DNA of 64,000 nucleotides, taken from positions 1 to 64,000 of the forward strand of contig JBIOVM010000165.1 of the NCBI GenBank assembly GCA_044867785.1, written 5' to 3'. Both the position numbers and the translations under genes were made by a program. Origin of the DNA: DASRDR01 sp044867785 (GTDB taxonomy: Bacteria > Methylomirabilota > Methylomirabilia > Rokubacteriales > DASRDR01). Below are positions 15,506-23,889 of the stretch, one piece after another. A model generated the notes under the pieces. It saw only the letters and a list, made by a program, of their open reading frames with translations. It had not been told where the DNA came from and did not search any database. Position 1 is the first letter of the stretch, and each line of letters starts with the position of its first letter.

Positions 15506-15838
15506 ATGCTTGCGATCTGGGTGAAGGCGCGCGTCAAGCCCGAGCTCCGGCAGCGCTTCTTGGACGCGATCGAGGCCGACGCGCTGGGTTCGGAGCGGGA
15601 CGAGCCGGGGTGCTATCGCTTCAACGTCCTCCGGGACGAGCGGGACGAGAACGTCTACTACTTCTACGAGGTCTACGAGAACGCGGCCGCCCTCGAAGCC
15701 CATCGCGCCACGCCGCACTACGCGATCTGGCGCGCCGCGGCCGACACGCTGGACGGCCCCACCGAGGCGATCCGGTGCCAGCCCGTGTTCCCCGCCTCCC
15801 GCCCGTACTGGCGGGCTGGCAAGGGCGCGAGGCCCTAG
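15506..15838 (+). CDS. Antibiotic biosynthesis monooxygenase (ABM) domain protein
   Basis: The 110-residue protein is one ferredoxin-like ABM domain: AIWVKARVKPELRQRFLDAI, then DEPGCYRFNVLRD, then YYFYEVYENAAALEAHRAT and HYAIWRAAADTL. Small ABM proteins are dimeric, cofactor-free, and act as quinone/polyketide monooxygenases, aldehyde isomerases such as LsrG, or simple ligand binders. The ATG at 15506 follows AAAAGGGGG. The last 15 residues after QPVFPASRP are beyond the domain. No pathway partner is adjacent. Confidence 0.8.
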   Translation: MLAIWVKARVKPELRQRFLDAIEADALGSERDEPGCYRFNVLRDERDENVYYFYEVYENAAALEAHRATPHYAIWRAAADTLDGPTEAIRCQPVFPASRPYWRAGKGARP

Positions 15839-15929
15839 CGACGCACGGGCGCCGGCGGCGTTTGGTCGAGTTCCGTCGGACGCGCTCCGTCAGCGCCGGG
15901 CGGGTCCGGAGTCCCCGTCACGGCGGAGC

Positions 15930-17387
15930 TCAGACCGCGCAGCGCCTCAGCCGGTACACCACCATCTCCGAGCCGCCGGCGACCTCGACGCGCGCAAGCG
16001 CCACGCTGTGCACCGGCTCCAGCAGGTCGGCTCGTGCGGTCAGCTGCGGGAACCAGGAAGGGAAGACGATCACGTAGTCGGGGCATACCTCGCCCACGAA
16101 TCGGATGATCCCCTCCTCGCCCTGCCGCCGATACGGCAGGACCTCCGGCGTCACGAGGCCCACGAGGTCGAAGATCTCGCGCCGCGAGAAGTAGGCGATC
16201 GCGCCGATATCGTTCAGGGCGAGACGGGCGCGCCGCGGCAGGTTGGCGTCGACCCATCGCCCGAGCCGGACCTGCATCCCGTCGATGTTCTGGACGCCCC
16301 ACGCATAGCGGTGGGCCGCTGGAACCAGGGCCCAGAGCGCGAGCGCGAGCCAGAAACCCAGCGCGGCGCTCCGGCGCCGCTCGATCATCTCCTTCAGTCC
16401 CACCGCCAGCACGATCAGGGCGAGAGGCAGCAGGTGGATCGAGTAGCGCCCCTCCTGGAAGCCCGGGCCGCGGAACGGGGCGATGAGCGCCATCCCCAGC
16501 GGGTGAGCCAGCAGGGCCAGGCCGACGATTCCGAGCCGTCGGTCGCGCCGCCAGGCGAGGGGCAGGGCGGGCAAGAGGACCAACGGCAAGAACGGATGCG
16601 AGCGCCAGAGCCAGCTCAGCCAATCGCGAACGAACGCCCACGGGCGGGTGACGAGCGCTTGGGTGAGCGTCTCGCGCTGCCCGGCCAGCCAACCGACCAG
16701 CCCGCCCTCGACTTTGGCGCTCGCGGTGACCGGCCATGGGACGCCGGCCGTCGCGTACGCAAACGCGACCGCCGGCGCGACGACGAGGGCCGGCACGACG
16801 GCGAACGCCGCCAGGCGTCTCGCGCGCCGGGGTCCGGCCAGCGCGAGGAAGGGCAAGAGCAAGGCGGATTCCGGGCGGGCGAGGATCGCGAGGGACGCCA
16901 GGGACACCGTCCACAGCGTTCGATCGCGGGCCAGCGCGAGGAGCGTTCCGGCCACCAGGAGCGCCGCCAGCGTCACCTCCATTCCCGACAGCGCGCCCCA
17001 GGTCATCGGCCCCGTCCAGAGCAGCGCGACGCCCGCCAGCAGGGCGCCGAAGGGGGATGCGCCCCATGCCAGCGCGGCGCGCCGGGTGACCATCGCCGCC
17101 CCGAGCGCAGCGCTCACACCCAGGACCTTGGCGAGCGCGACCGACGGGCCAGCGACCCGGACGCCCGCCGACAGCAGGAGCGTCCAGAGGGGCGCGGTCG
17201 AGCCGGCCACCGGCCGCCCGGGGTTGTAGGCGAAGCCGTGACCCTCGGCGATGTTGCGCGCGAAGTGCAGGTGGATCCACGCGTCGTCGAGCGGGAAGCC
17301 GGAGACGCCGGCGACTGCGCGCTCGACGACGGCGAACAGCGCCAGGGGCAGGGCGGCGGCGACGAGCAGCTTGAGGTCGTCTCTCAC
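15930..17387 (-). CDS. Polytopic membrane protein, GT-C glycosyltransferase-like
   Basis: The 485-residue protein has about ten hydrophobic helices and a soluble C-terminus. After the first helix the loop reads SGFPLDDAWIHLHFARNIAEG: acidic residues in this first periplasmic loop are the hallmark of polyprenyl-phosphate-dependent GT-C glycosyltransferases (ArnT/PMT superfamily), where they are catalytic. A C-terminal extramembrane domain (ALNDIGAIAYFSRREIFDLV) is also typical. It would move a sugar from a lipid carrier to lipid or protein on the outer face of the inner membrane. The GTG at 17387 is the start. It is divergent from the nucleotidyltransferase gene. Donor and acceptor are unknown. 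Confidence 0.72.
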   Translation of the reverse strand: MRDDLKLLVAAALPLALFAVVERAVAGVSGFPLDDAWIHLHFARNIAEGHGFAYNPGRPVAGSTAPLWTLLLSAGVRVAGPSVALAKVLGVSAALGAAMVTRRAALAWGASPFGALLAGVALLWTGPMTWGALSGMEVTLAALLVAGTLLALARDRTLWTVSLASLAILARPESALLLPFLALAGPRRARRLAAFAVVPALVVAPAVAFAYATAGVPWPVTASAKVEGGLVGWLAGQRETLTQALVTRPWAFVRDWLSWLWRSHPFLPLVLLPALPLAWRRDRRLGIVGLALLAHPLGMALIAPFRGPGFQEGRYSIHLLPLALIVLAVGLKEMIERRRSAALGFWLALALWALVPAAHRYAWGVQNIDGMQVRLGRWVDANLPRRARLALNDIGAIAYFSRREIFDLVGLVTPEVLPYRRQGEEGIIRFVGEVCPDYVIVFPSWFPQLTARADLLEPVHSVALARVEVAGGSEMVVYRLRRCAV

Positions 17388-17510
17388 GGGGCCCGACGTC
17401 TTTTCTCACATATCGAGCCGGCCGGACAACCCGCCTCGCCTGGGGGGAGCTCCGAGCCAACCCGACGCCGCCGGTGGACCTCCCGCCGGGCGGGGCAGTA
17501 GCATCCGAGC

Positions 17511-18548
17511 GTGCGGCCTCCGAAGGATCGCGACTTCGTCGAGACGACCGACGGGCTCTTCTTCTGCGTGGTCGGCTACGTCCATCCGCCCGGCCGCTGC
17601 GTCGCGTATCTCAAGTACACGCCGGCGAGCGGGGGCAAGTGGGCGCGCGGTGACGTCACCTACCGGCGCGAGCTCCCCTACTATCACGTGCGGCACGTCC
17701 AGCGAACCCTGGCGTGGCTGGAGGCCGAGCGCCCGCAGTACCTATGGACCGATCCCGCGACCGGGCTCCGCTTTTCTCACGTGCCGCTGGACGCTGTCGC
17801 GCGCCACTACCTCCCGGAGCGGCGACTGGCGGAGATCCTCGCGGACCCGAAGGACTCCCTCGAGCGCGAGACCCGGGATCTCGCCATCCTCCTGGCCGAG
17901 CGCGCGGGCCTGCCGCTCGACGCCTTGGGGGTCTCAGGCTCGATCCTGATCGGCCTCCACGATCCCGCGTTCTCCGACATCGACCTGCTCGTCTACGGAG
18001 CCGAGCGGGCGCACCGGGTCCGGGCGGTGATCGATGGGCTGGCGGGCGAGGGCCTGGTGCCGCTGCCCGGGGATCGGCGCGCCCGGTGGCGCGCCGAAAC
18101 GGCGAGCCGCTTCGGCCTCGACGCGGACACGGCGGCCGCGCTGGATCGACGGCGCTGGCACTACCGGCTCTTTCGCGGGCGCTACGTCTCGCTGCATCCG
18201 ACGCGCGCCGACGGGGAGATCCGCGAGTCCTACGGGACCCGCCGGTACGCTCCGCTGAGCCCGGCGGTCGCGGAGGCTCGCGTCATCGACGCCGCCGAGT
18301 CCCTGTTCCTGCCGGCCGTCTACCGGGTGGCCGACGTGCGCTGGCCCGAAGGAGGCTCGGGCGCGCTGGACGAGGTCGTGTCCTTCGAGGGTCTCTACTG
18401 CGGCGCCGCCGACGCGGGTGATCGGATCCTGGTCGCCGGCCACCTCGAGGCGGAGCGCGCGGGCGGGCGCCGACTGGTGGTGGGCTCGGGCTTCCTGCCC
18501 GATGGGGGCACGCTCCGCGTCGTGAGTCCTCGCGCGGCTCCCGGGTGA
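17511..18548 (+). CDS. Archaeal-type nucleotidyltransferase domain protein
   Basis: The 345-residue protein has a DNA-polymerase-beta-like nucleotidyltransferase motif: LGVSGSILIGL followed by FSDIDLLVYG, with the Gly-Ser and the two metal-binding Asp residues. It is preceded by a beta-rich N-terminus (FFCVVGYVHPPGRCVAYLKY) and followed by a C-terminal domain containing RYAPLSPAVAEARVIDAAES. This overall layout is, in my recollection, mostly archaeal. It would transfer a nucleotide to an unknown acceptor. It starts with GTG at 17511; a TAGCAT box lies six bases upstream and no Shine-Dalgarno is seen. It stands alone next to the junction with the H4MPT island. Confidence 0.7.
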   Translation: MRPPKDRDFVETTDGLFFCVVGYVHPPGRCVAYLKYTPASGGKWARGDVTYRRELPYYHVRHVQRTLAWLEAERPQYLWTDPATGLRFSHVPLDAVARHYLPERRLAEILADPKDSLERETRDLAILLAERAGLPLDALGVSGSILIGLHDPAFSDIDLLVYGAERAHRVRAVIDGLAGEGLVPLPGDRRARWRAETASRFGLDADTAAALDRRRWHYRLFRGRYVSLHPTRADGEIRESYGTRRYAPLSPAVAEARVIDAAESLFLPAVYRVADVRWPEGGSGALDEVVSFEGLYCGAADAGDRILVAGHLEAERAGGRRLVVGSGFLPDGGTLRVVSPRAAPG

Positions 18549-18603
18549 CGGCCGCATGCTCCCGCCGTTGCGGAGTCGGGCGCGCGCGGTACTCTCGCCT
18601 CCC

Positions 18604-18705
18604 ATGCGGCTCGTCCGCTACGGCCGCGCCGGCGCCGAGAGGCCGGGGCTCGTCGAGGACGACGGCGCGCTGAGCGACCTCTCGCGCGTCGTGAAGAGAC
18701 GTTAG
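18604..18705 (+). pseudogene. N-terminal fragment of a fumarylacetoacetate hydrolase family gene
   Basis: An ATG at 18604 opens 33 codons reading MRLVRYGRAGAERPGLVEDD and then GALSDLSRVV before a stop. This is the standard beginning of FAA-hydrolase family proteins (about 280 residues), and everything after it is missing. A TACTCT box ends eight bases before the ATG, so even its promoter seems intact. The stop overlaps the end of the convergent ATP-grasp gene of the H4MPT island, so the gene was cut exactly at that boundary. I read it as a rearrangement scar. Confidence 0.7.
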
Positions 18706-19826
18706 TCGTCGTCCGGCTCGTCGGCGGAGTCGGGTAGCCCGCTCGCCGGCGCGCACGCGGCCAGGACCCACGCGGCCTCGGCAGCGAGCGCGTCCGAGCA
18801 GCGCGCGCGATCCGGCGCGGTCGCCAGCACCGTGCAGACGGGACGCCCGGTGCGGATGACCTCGCCCGGATGGGGCACGTCGCGGATGCCTCGCGGGACC
18901 CAGGGGGTGGTGTCCGGAGCCACCAGCGCGTGCGGGGCGTAGACGATCGCCTTCCCGAAGACACCGGGAGCGAGCGCGGGGCGAGCAGGGAGCCGACCGT
19001 CGCAGGCAGCCCGGTGGAGGGCGAAGAGCGAGGCTCCCGAGGCGCGCTCCACCAGCTCCATCGACGCGCAGTAGCGGGGGTTCACCTCCAGCACCACCGG
19101 GCGCTCCCCGCGCAGCACGAAGTCGAAGCCGTTCAGGCCACGGAGGCCGTACTCGCGGCTGAGGGCGTCGGCGATCGCCTCCACCTCTTGCCAGGCGGCT
19201 GCGCCGCCGGCGAGCGGCAGGACGTTGCCCGCGTAGCGGAAGCTTCCCGGTCGGTGGCGTTGCTCGGTCCAGCCGAGGACCACGCTCCGGCGGCCGTCGG
19301 CCACGAACGAGGCGGAGGCGCTCACGCCCTCGACCAGCTCCTGCAGGATCTCGGACGCCGCGGGAGGCCCTCCGGCATGGAGGCGCACGCCCTGGCCGCC
19401 GCCTCCGCGCGCCGGCTTGAGAAGCCAGCGGCCGGCCGCGGGCAGCGGATCACCCGGGCGCCGCGTGTCGGGCACGGCGAAGCCGGCGCGCGCGAGATAC
19501 GCGAAGAGGCGGCCCGGGTCGCGGACCCGCCGGAGCGTGTCCGGCGCGTTGCCGAGGAGCACGCGGCCCTCGGCCAGCGCGGCCACCACGTCGGGATGGT
19601 TCTCGAGGCCGCCCCCGTAGACGACGGCGTCGTACCGGAGCTCGCGGGCCACCTCGAGCAGAGCCGCCGCGGAATACCCCCGCCCGCGCTCGCGCAGCGG
19701 ATGGGTCTCGCAGAGGCCTGCGTGGTCGAGGTCGCCGAAGTAGTCGACGCCGACGACGGCGGCGCCGGCGCGCACCGCCGACTCGGCGATGGCCCGGGTC
19801 GTGAGGCCGGTGAGGAGGATCCTCAC
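18702..19826 (-). CDS. ATP-grasp ligase, MfnD-like (methylofuran biosynthesis)
   Basis: The 374-residue cytoplasmic protein is an ATP-grasp ligase: N-terminal RILLTGLTTRAIAESAVRAG, ATP-binding RWLLKPARGGGGQGVRLH, and metal-binding GLNGFDFVLRGERPVVLEVNPRY. In H4MPT clusters this family corresponds to MfnD, which joins glutamate to tyramine in archaeal methanofuran; bacterial methylofuran carries tyrosine, so the substrate may be tyrosine or a glutamyl-tyrosine. Its GTG start overlaps the DUF1464 stop by four bases (GTGA), so the two are co-translated. It is the last gene of the island's minus-strand run. A general carboxylate-amine ligase is the alternative. Confidence 0.75.
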   Translation of the reverse strand: MRILLTGLTTRAIAESAVRAGAAVVGVDYFGDLDHAGLCETHPLRERGRGYSAAALLEVARELRYDAVVYGGGLENHPDVVAALAEGRVLLGNAPDTLRRVRDPGRLFAYLARAGFAVPDTRRPGDPLPAAGRWLLKPARGGGGQGVRLHAGGPPAASEILQELVEGVSASASFVADGRRSVVLGWTEQRHRPGSFRYAGNVLPLAGGAAAWQEVEAIADALSREYGLRGLNGFDFVLRGERPVVLEVNPRYCASMELVERASGASLFALHRAACDGRLPARPALAPGVFGKAIVYAPHALVAPDTTPWVPRGIRDVPHPGEVIRTGRPVCTVLATAPDRARCSDALAAEAAWVLAACAPASGLPDSADEPDDD

Positions 19827-20917
19827 GGGACCCCGAAGTGCCGGCGCACCTCGTCCGCCCCGTCCAGATACAGGTGGTCCAGCACGGACCCGCGGCTCGC
19901 GCGGAGGCGCAGCGTGGCGACCACGTCCCGATACCGGCCGCCGGCCAGGCCGTCGGCGATCAGCGCCGCGCCTTGCGCGGCCTCCTTGACCCGCGGCGTG
20001 AAGCCGGCGAGCCGCCGGACCGGCAGCGTCCCGGCGAGGCGCTCACCGAGCGTCTCGACCACGGCCGGCACGCGGGCGAGCCGGCCCGAGACCAGCACCT
20101 CGCGAAGGCCCGATGCCGAGACCCGCAGCGCCGCGACCATCTTCAGCGTCGACTCGATCAGGGCCTCCCACGCGACCCGGGCCCGCGGATCGTGGGCCGC
20201 GCGGGCGATCAGCTCCTCGGGCGAGAGATCCGGCGCGCCGGCCACGACGGCCGCGCCTCCGGAGAAGAGCGTCGACTTCCTCACGCGGCCGAGCGCGTAG
20301 GCGGCCTCGCCGTCGAGCGTCCCGAGCGCCCGGTAGCCGAGCCCGCCCGCGCTGCCGCCGATCCCGTCCACGATCCGCCCCCTCTCGACGGCCAGCGCCG
20401 CCGTGAAGAAGCCGCCCAGCTCCAGCAGCACGAAGGAGACCTCCGCCGGCGCGAGCCCGAGGCGCTCCCCCTGGTCCCGGACGCCGAGGGCGGCGGCCGA
20501 GACCTTGTCGGCCGTGCCCATGTCGACGCGGTTCACCTTGCGGTGGGCGGGCACCGTGTCCAGGTGGATCACGCCCGGGAGGCAGATCGCCGGGAGCCCG
20601 TGGTCGCGCATCAGCTCGAGCATCGCGCGAAGGCCGCCGACCCGCTCGGGCTGGCGGCGATCCTCGGGCCGCGTCAGGATCGCCAGGTCGAGGCGCGCGG
20701 GATCGAGCGCGCCGACGGGGACCAGCGGGAGCCCATAGCCCGACGGTGCGGCGATCAGGTCGAGCGGGCCCGCCGCCTCCAGCCGGGCCACCAGCGTCGC
20801 GGGGGCGCGCCGCGCGTCGTCGGCCGCGATCGACTCCGCGAGGAACACCTCGCCGTCGGTGAGGCCGCAGAGGTCGAAGCTCTGCGTGCCGGGGTCGACG
20901 CCCACGACGCGGGGCAT
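19823..20917 (-). CDS. DUF1464 family protein (ASKHA-fold kinase-like)
   Basis: The 364-residue protein begins with a nucleotide-binding beta-hairpin VVGVDPGTQSFDLCGL, the phosphate-1 motif of the acetate kinase/hexokinase/actin superfamily, and has VLLELGGFFTAALAVERGR, then IGGSAGGLGYRALG and VLVSGRLARVPAVVE as later phosphate and adenosine motifs. This matches DUF1464 (COG2441, sometimes called predicted butyrate kinase), best known from archaea. No reaction is established. It lies between mtdB (26 bases upstream) and the MfnD-like ligase, which it overlaps, so a role in cofactor synthesis or C1 metabolism is likely. A small-molecule kinase is my preferred reading. Confidence 0.75.
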   Translation of the reverse strand: MPRVVGVDPGTQSFDLCGLTDGEVFLAESIAADDARRAPATLVARLEAAGPLDLIAAPSGYGLPLVPVGALDPARLDLAILTRPEDRRQPERVGGLRAMLELMRDHGLPAICLPGVIHLDTVPAHRKVNRVDMGTADKVSAAALGVRDQGERLGLAPAEVSFVLLELGGFFTAALAVERGRIVDGIGGSAGGLGYRALGTLDGEAAYALGRVRKSTLFSGGAAVVAGAPDLSPEELIARAAHDPRARVAWEALIESTLKMVAALRVSASGLREVLVSGRLARVPAVVETLGERLAGTLPVRRLAGFTPRVKEAAQGAALIADGLAGGRYRDVVATLRLRASRGSVLDHLYLDGADEVRRHFGVP

Positions 20918-20942
20918 GGCGGGGCGCTCCGGCCGTCAGCCG

Positions 20943-21797
20943 TCAGCTGGCGCGGGCGACGTCGTAGATGCGCTCGAGATCGATGACCGCGTCGTTCCGC
21001 TCGAAGAGCTGCGCCAGGCAGGCGCGGTGGACCTTCATCTTCAGGCTACCGATCCCGAGGGCGCCGAACACGCGCTTGCCGTCCCGCTCGGCCCCCTTGT
21101 CGCCCGCCTCGATGCCGCCGATCCCGAGCGGCGGCACGGCGTTGACGTCGGCGAGAGCCTTCAGGCTGGGATGCGGGGCCCACACGGCGCGCGGCAGGAA
21201 CTGGATGCCGGCCGCCCCGGCCGTCAGGCAGACGTCCGCGCCCTCCAGCGCGCGCCTGACGCCGTCCTCGTCCCAGGCCTCGCACGGCGAGACCTCGACG
21301 GCGAAGCGCGCCTTCAGGCGCTCGCCCGCGGCCCGGGCGCGCTCGAGCGACCGCGAGCACAGCGTCACCGCGGCCCCTTCCCACGCGAGGAGCGCCGCCG
21401 CCCGGACCCCGACCGGCCCGGTGCCGCCCAGGACGACGGCGCGCGCGCCGCCGAGCGTGGCGACCGACGCCAGGCGCGCCACTGCCGCGGCCGCCGTCGT
21501 GTTGCACCCGTTGGCGTCCATCATGACGCTCACGCGGAAGGGCCCGAAGAAGGCCTTCTGGACCGCCTCGGCCAGGGCTTCGGCCGCGACGACGTCGGTG
21601 CCGCCGACCCACGCCGCGGTGTGGCGAAGATCGCCGGGACCGCGCGTGAAGATCGCGCCGTGGATCAGCGCGGTCACGTCCCCCGCCGTGACGCCGCCAT
21701 AGCTCAGCACGTGGTCGGCGCCCGCGTCGAGGGCGACGATCCGGTCGAAGGCGCTCGGATGCCGGTCGACGTCCAGCTGGATCAGCAGCTTTTTCAC
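20943..21797 (-). CDS. mtdB: NAD(P)-dependent methylene-H4MPT dehydrogenase
   Basis: The 284-residue cytoplasmic enzyme oxidises methylene-H4MPT to methenyl-H4MPT with NAD(P)+, the step between Fae and Mch. The N-terminal LLIQLDVDRHPSAFDRIVAL and SYGGVTAGDV are characteristic of MtdA/MtdB, and the Rossmann motif reads VVLGGTGPVGVRAAALL. Family length is 280-300. The DANGCNTTAAAAVARL segment is typical of the substrate-binding helix. MtdB rather than MtdA is inferred because all neighbours are H4MPT genes. It starts at GTG 21797, with TAGGAT nine bases upstream and no clear Shine-Dalgarno. The 21798-21989 gap shows nothing else. Confidence 0.92.
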   Translation of the reverse strand: MKKLLIQLDVDRHPSAFDRIVALDAGADHVLSYGGVTAGDVTALIHGAIFTRGPGDLRHTAAWVGGTDVVAAEALAEAVQKAFFGPFRVSVMMDANGCNTTAAAAVARLASVATLGGARAVVLGGTGPVGVRAAALLAWEGAAVTLCSRSLERARAAGERLKARFAVEVSPCEAWDEDGVRRALEGADVCLTAGAAGIQFLPRAVWAPHPSLKALADVNAVPPLGIGGIEAGDKGAERDGKRVFGALGIGSLKMKVHRACLAQLFERNDAVIDLERIYDVARAS

Positions 21798-21989
21798 GCG
21801 ATGCCCATCCTACCGTACTTCCCCGCGTCCCCGTGCTCCGGGCCGACGGCCGGCTGCCGCGGCCGACCGCGCTCACCGGCTCGGCTGGCGCCGATCGGAC
21901 GGGCTCCATCCGGGGGGGTCGACCGGAGGACTCGATTCGACCACCGAGCGGACGCCTCCGACCGGTGGCAGCCCGCCGCGCCCGGGGGC

Positions 21990-23393
21990 TCAGGCCTCCG
22001 GCGGGGGCGGCTCCTCGGCTGGACGGCGCCGGCGCCCCTCGATCCGGACCCGCCGGTGCGGCGTGTCCTCGCGCTCCGGCGTCAGATACCCCCAGGAGAG
22101 CGGCTGCTCCTGCACGTACGTCTTGCCCAGGAGGAGGGCCAGGCGCGCCTTCATCAGCTCCTTGCCGAGGTAGAAGGCGTGGCCGGGGTCCTCCACCGGC
22201 AGCTGCTCGAACAGCGCCTGGATGTCGGTGCCGTTCACGAACAGGCGATCGTTGAACACGTGGATCGCGTCCCGCGTGAGGGCGATCCGGAAGTTCGGGT
22301 CGGTGATCGCCTCGTGCAGGCGCCGCAGCTCAGCCTCGGTGTAGTACTTCGGACGGCTGTCCTTCACGGTGAGGAGGCGGTCGTCGATGTGCTTCGGGAG
22401 CACCCCACGCGTGCGGGCGGCGTACATGAGGCGGCGCGCCACGTCGATCTCGCGCACCGCGCCGCGGGCCCAGGGGATCACCTCGGTCGTGAGGACGTGG
22501 CGAATGCCGAGCTCCTGGCAGAATCCGACGAGGAGCGCGTTCATCCCGGTCGTGTCGGCGTCGGTCAGCTCGGTGATGTTGCCGATCCCCATCAGGATCT
22601 CGGCGTCGGGATAGCGCCCGCGCACCTGGACGTAGCGGTCGAGCGCGGCGGCGAAGCCGAACCCGACCGGCTCGATGACCGGATCGAGGATGTAGGGGCG
22701 GCCGAGGGCGTCGAGGCGCGCGACGGTCCGGTCCAGCGTGGCGAGATCCTGCACCACGTCGGGGATCAGCACCGGCGTCGCCCGGAGCTCGTCGGCCACG
22801 CTCACGTTCTGCCCGTTCAGGCTGAGCACGTAGTCGATCCCCGCGCGGTCGGCGGCGACGATCTCCACCGGGTCGAGCGTGTCGATGCTGAGCGTGAAGC
22901 CTTGGCCCTTGAGCAGCCCGACGACGTCCGCGACCTCGTCGAACTTCCGCTCGAGCGAGCAGCCGAGATCGATCACGTCGGCTCCGCTGCGGCGGTAGTA
23001 CTCCGCCATGCGGACGATCTCCTCGCGGGCGAGGGAGGGCACGTTGTTGATCTCGGCGAAGATCCGGATGTCGTGGGCGCCGTAGTCGACCCGGGCGGCC
23101 GCCTGCCCGAAGTGCTCCGGGAGATCGCGCAGGTCGTCGGGGCCCTTCTCGGTCTTCACCCCCCAGCGGTCCTCGATCGCCCGCACGTCGCCCTCGCAGA
23201 GGCCCGGGATGACGATTCGCGCGCAATCCGTGACGTCGGTGAGGTGGCGCGCGATCCAGGGGGTCGTCATCAGGGCGGCGACCGTGATGCGGAGGACGGC
23301 GACCTCGTAAGGGAAATCGGGGGCCATGCGCTCGAGCGTCGCGCGGAGCGCGGGCTCGGCGAGCTTGCCGGTGACGAAGAGGGTCTTGGGCAC
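21990..23393 (-). CDS. DUF6513 dihydropteroate-synthase-like protein of the H4MPT cluster
   Basis: The 467-residue protein has a DUF6513 N-terminus (TLFVTGKLAEPALRATLERM) followed by a TIM-barrel resembling dihydropteroate synthase: EIVRMAEYYRRSGADVIDLG, then LSIDTLDPVEIVAADRAG and YILDPVIEPVGFGF. Relatives occur in methanogens and bacterial H4MPT clusters. By analogy it would couple the hydroxymethyl-dihydropterin diphosphate to beta-RFAP (or its derivative), the step that folate organisms do with p-aminobenzoate. The C-terminal about 100 residues (YYTEAELRRLHEAITDPNFR) are outside the barrel. It starts at GTG 23393, 25 bases after the dehydratase-like gene. The exact reaction is inference. 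Confidence 0.82.
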   Translation of the reverse strand: MPKTLFVTGKLAEPALRATLERMAPDFPYEVAVLRITVAALMTTPWIARHLTDVTDCARIVIPGLCEGDVRAIEDRWGVKTEKGPDDLRDLPEHFGQAAARVDYGAHDIRIFAEINNVPSLAREEIVRMAEYYRRSGADVIDLGCSLERKFDEVADVVGLLKGQGFTLSIDTLDPVEIVAADRAGIDYVLSLNGQNVSVADELRATPVLIPDVVQDLATLDRTVARLDALGRPYILDPVIEPVGFGFAAALDRYVQVRGRYPDAEILMGIGNITELTDADTTGMNALLVGFCQELGIRHVLTTEVIPWARGAVREIDVARRLMYAARTRGVLPKHIDDRLLTVKDSRPKYYTEAELRRLHEAITDPNFRIALTRDAIHVFNDRLFVNGTDIQALFEQLPVEDPGHAFYLGKELMKARLALLLGKTYVQEQPLSWGYLTPEREDTPHRRVRIEGRRRRPAEEPPPPEA

Positions 23394-23418
23394 GCGACGG
23401 CGGCGAGGCCGGGCCCGC

Positions 23419-23799
23419 TCAGGCGGGCCGGTCGGGGCTCCCGCCCTTCACCCACTTGTTGGGCGTGCCCTCCATGTGCGAGTCAGGGCCGGGTCGCCAC
23501 AGCACGGCGTCCTCGATCCGCCGGGCCAGCGCGAAGTCGCGCTCGGTGACGCCGTTGCTCGAGTGGGTGCGCAGCTTGACCCACACCTTGCCCCAGGTCA
23601 CCTCCAGGTCCGGATGGTGGTACGCCGCCTCGGAGACGAACCCGATCGTGTTCACGAGCGCCAGCGTGGTGAGCCAGCCGTCGGTGTTGTACTTCCGCCG
23701 GATCCAGCGTCCCTCGTACCACCAGCCCGGCAGCGTGGCCTCGAGCCGGCGCACGATCTCGTCGTCGGCCAGGACCGGGAGCTTCTTCTCCTCGCTCAT
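23419..23799 (-). CDS. Pterin-4a-carbinolamine dehydratase-like protein
   Basis: The 126-residue protein is a single PCD/DCoH domain: LEATLPGWWYEGRWIRRKY, then AAYHHPDLEVTWGKVWVKLR, then THSSNGVTERDFALARRIE. The HHP motif and the later His used in dehydration of 4a-hydroxytetrahydropterins are present. Classical PCD recycles pterin cofactors of aromatic hydroxylases; none is present here, so a role on H4MPT or a precursor is more likely. The ATG at 23799 follows GGAGG. It is short, and the C-terminal NKWVKGG tail is beyond the usual domain. It lies between the SDR and the DUF6513 gene. Confidence 0.85.
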   Translation of the reverse strand: MSEEKKLPVLADDEIVRRLEATLPGWWYEGRWIRRKYNTDGWLTTLALVNTIGFVSEAAYHHPDLEVTWGKVWVKLRTHSSNGVTERDFALARRIEDAVLWRPGPDSHMEGTPNKWVKGGSPDRPA

Positions 23800-23889
23800 C
23801 GTGGACCTCCTGCGGGTTCTGCGCTCCGCCGCGCCGCGCGGCATCCCGCGCGGGCGTTGCGCGCTCGGTCAGGGGACGCGGGGGCGGCC

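Noticed and set aside
19823..20917. Butyrate kinase
   Set aside because: The family has been labelled so, but there is no phosphotransbutyrylase or butyrate gene nearby; the neighbours are all cofactor and C1 genes.
20859..23549. Long plus-strand open frame opposite mtdB and the DUF6513 gene
   Set aside because: Both genes beneath it have clear family motifs on the minus strand; this frame is an antisense shadow.
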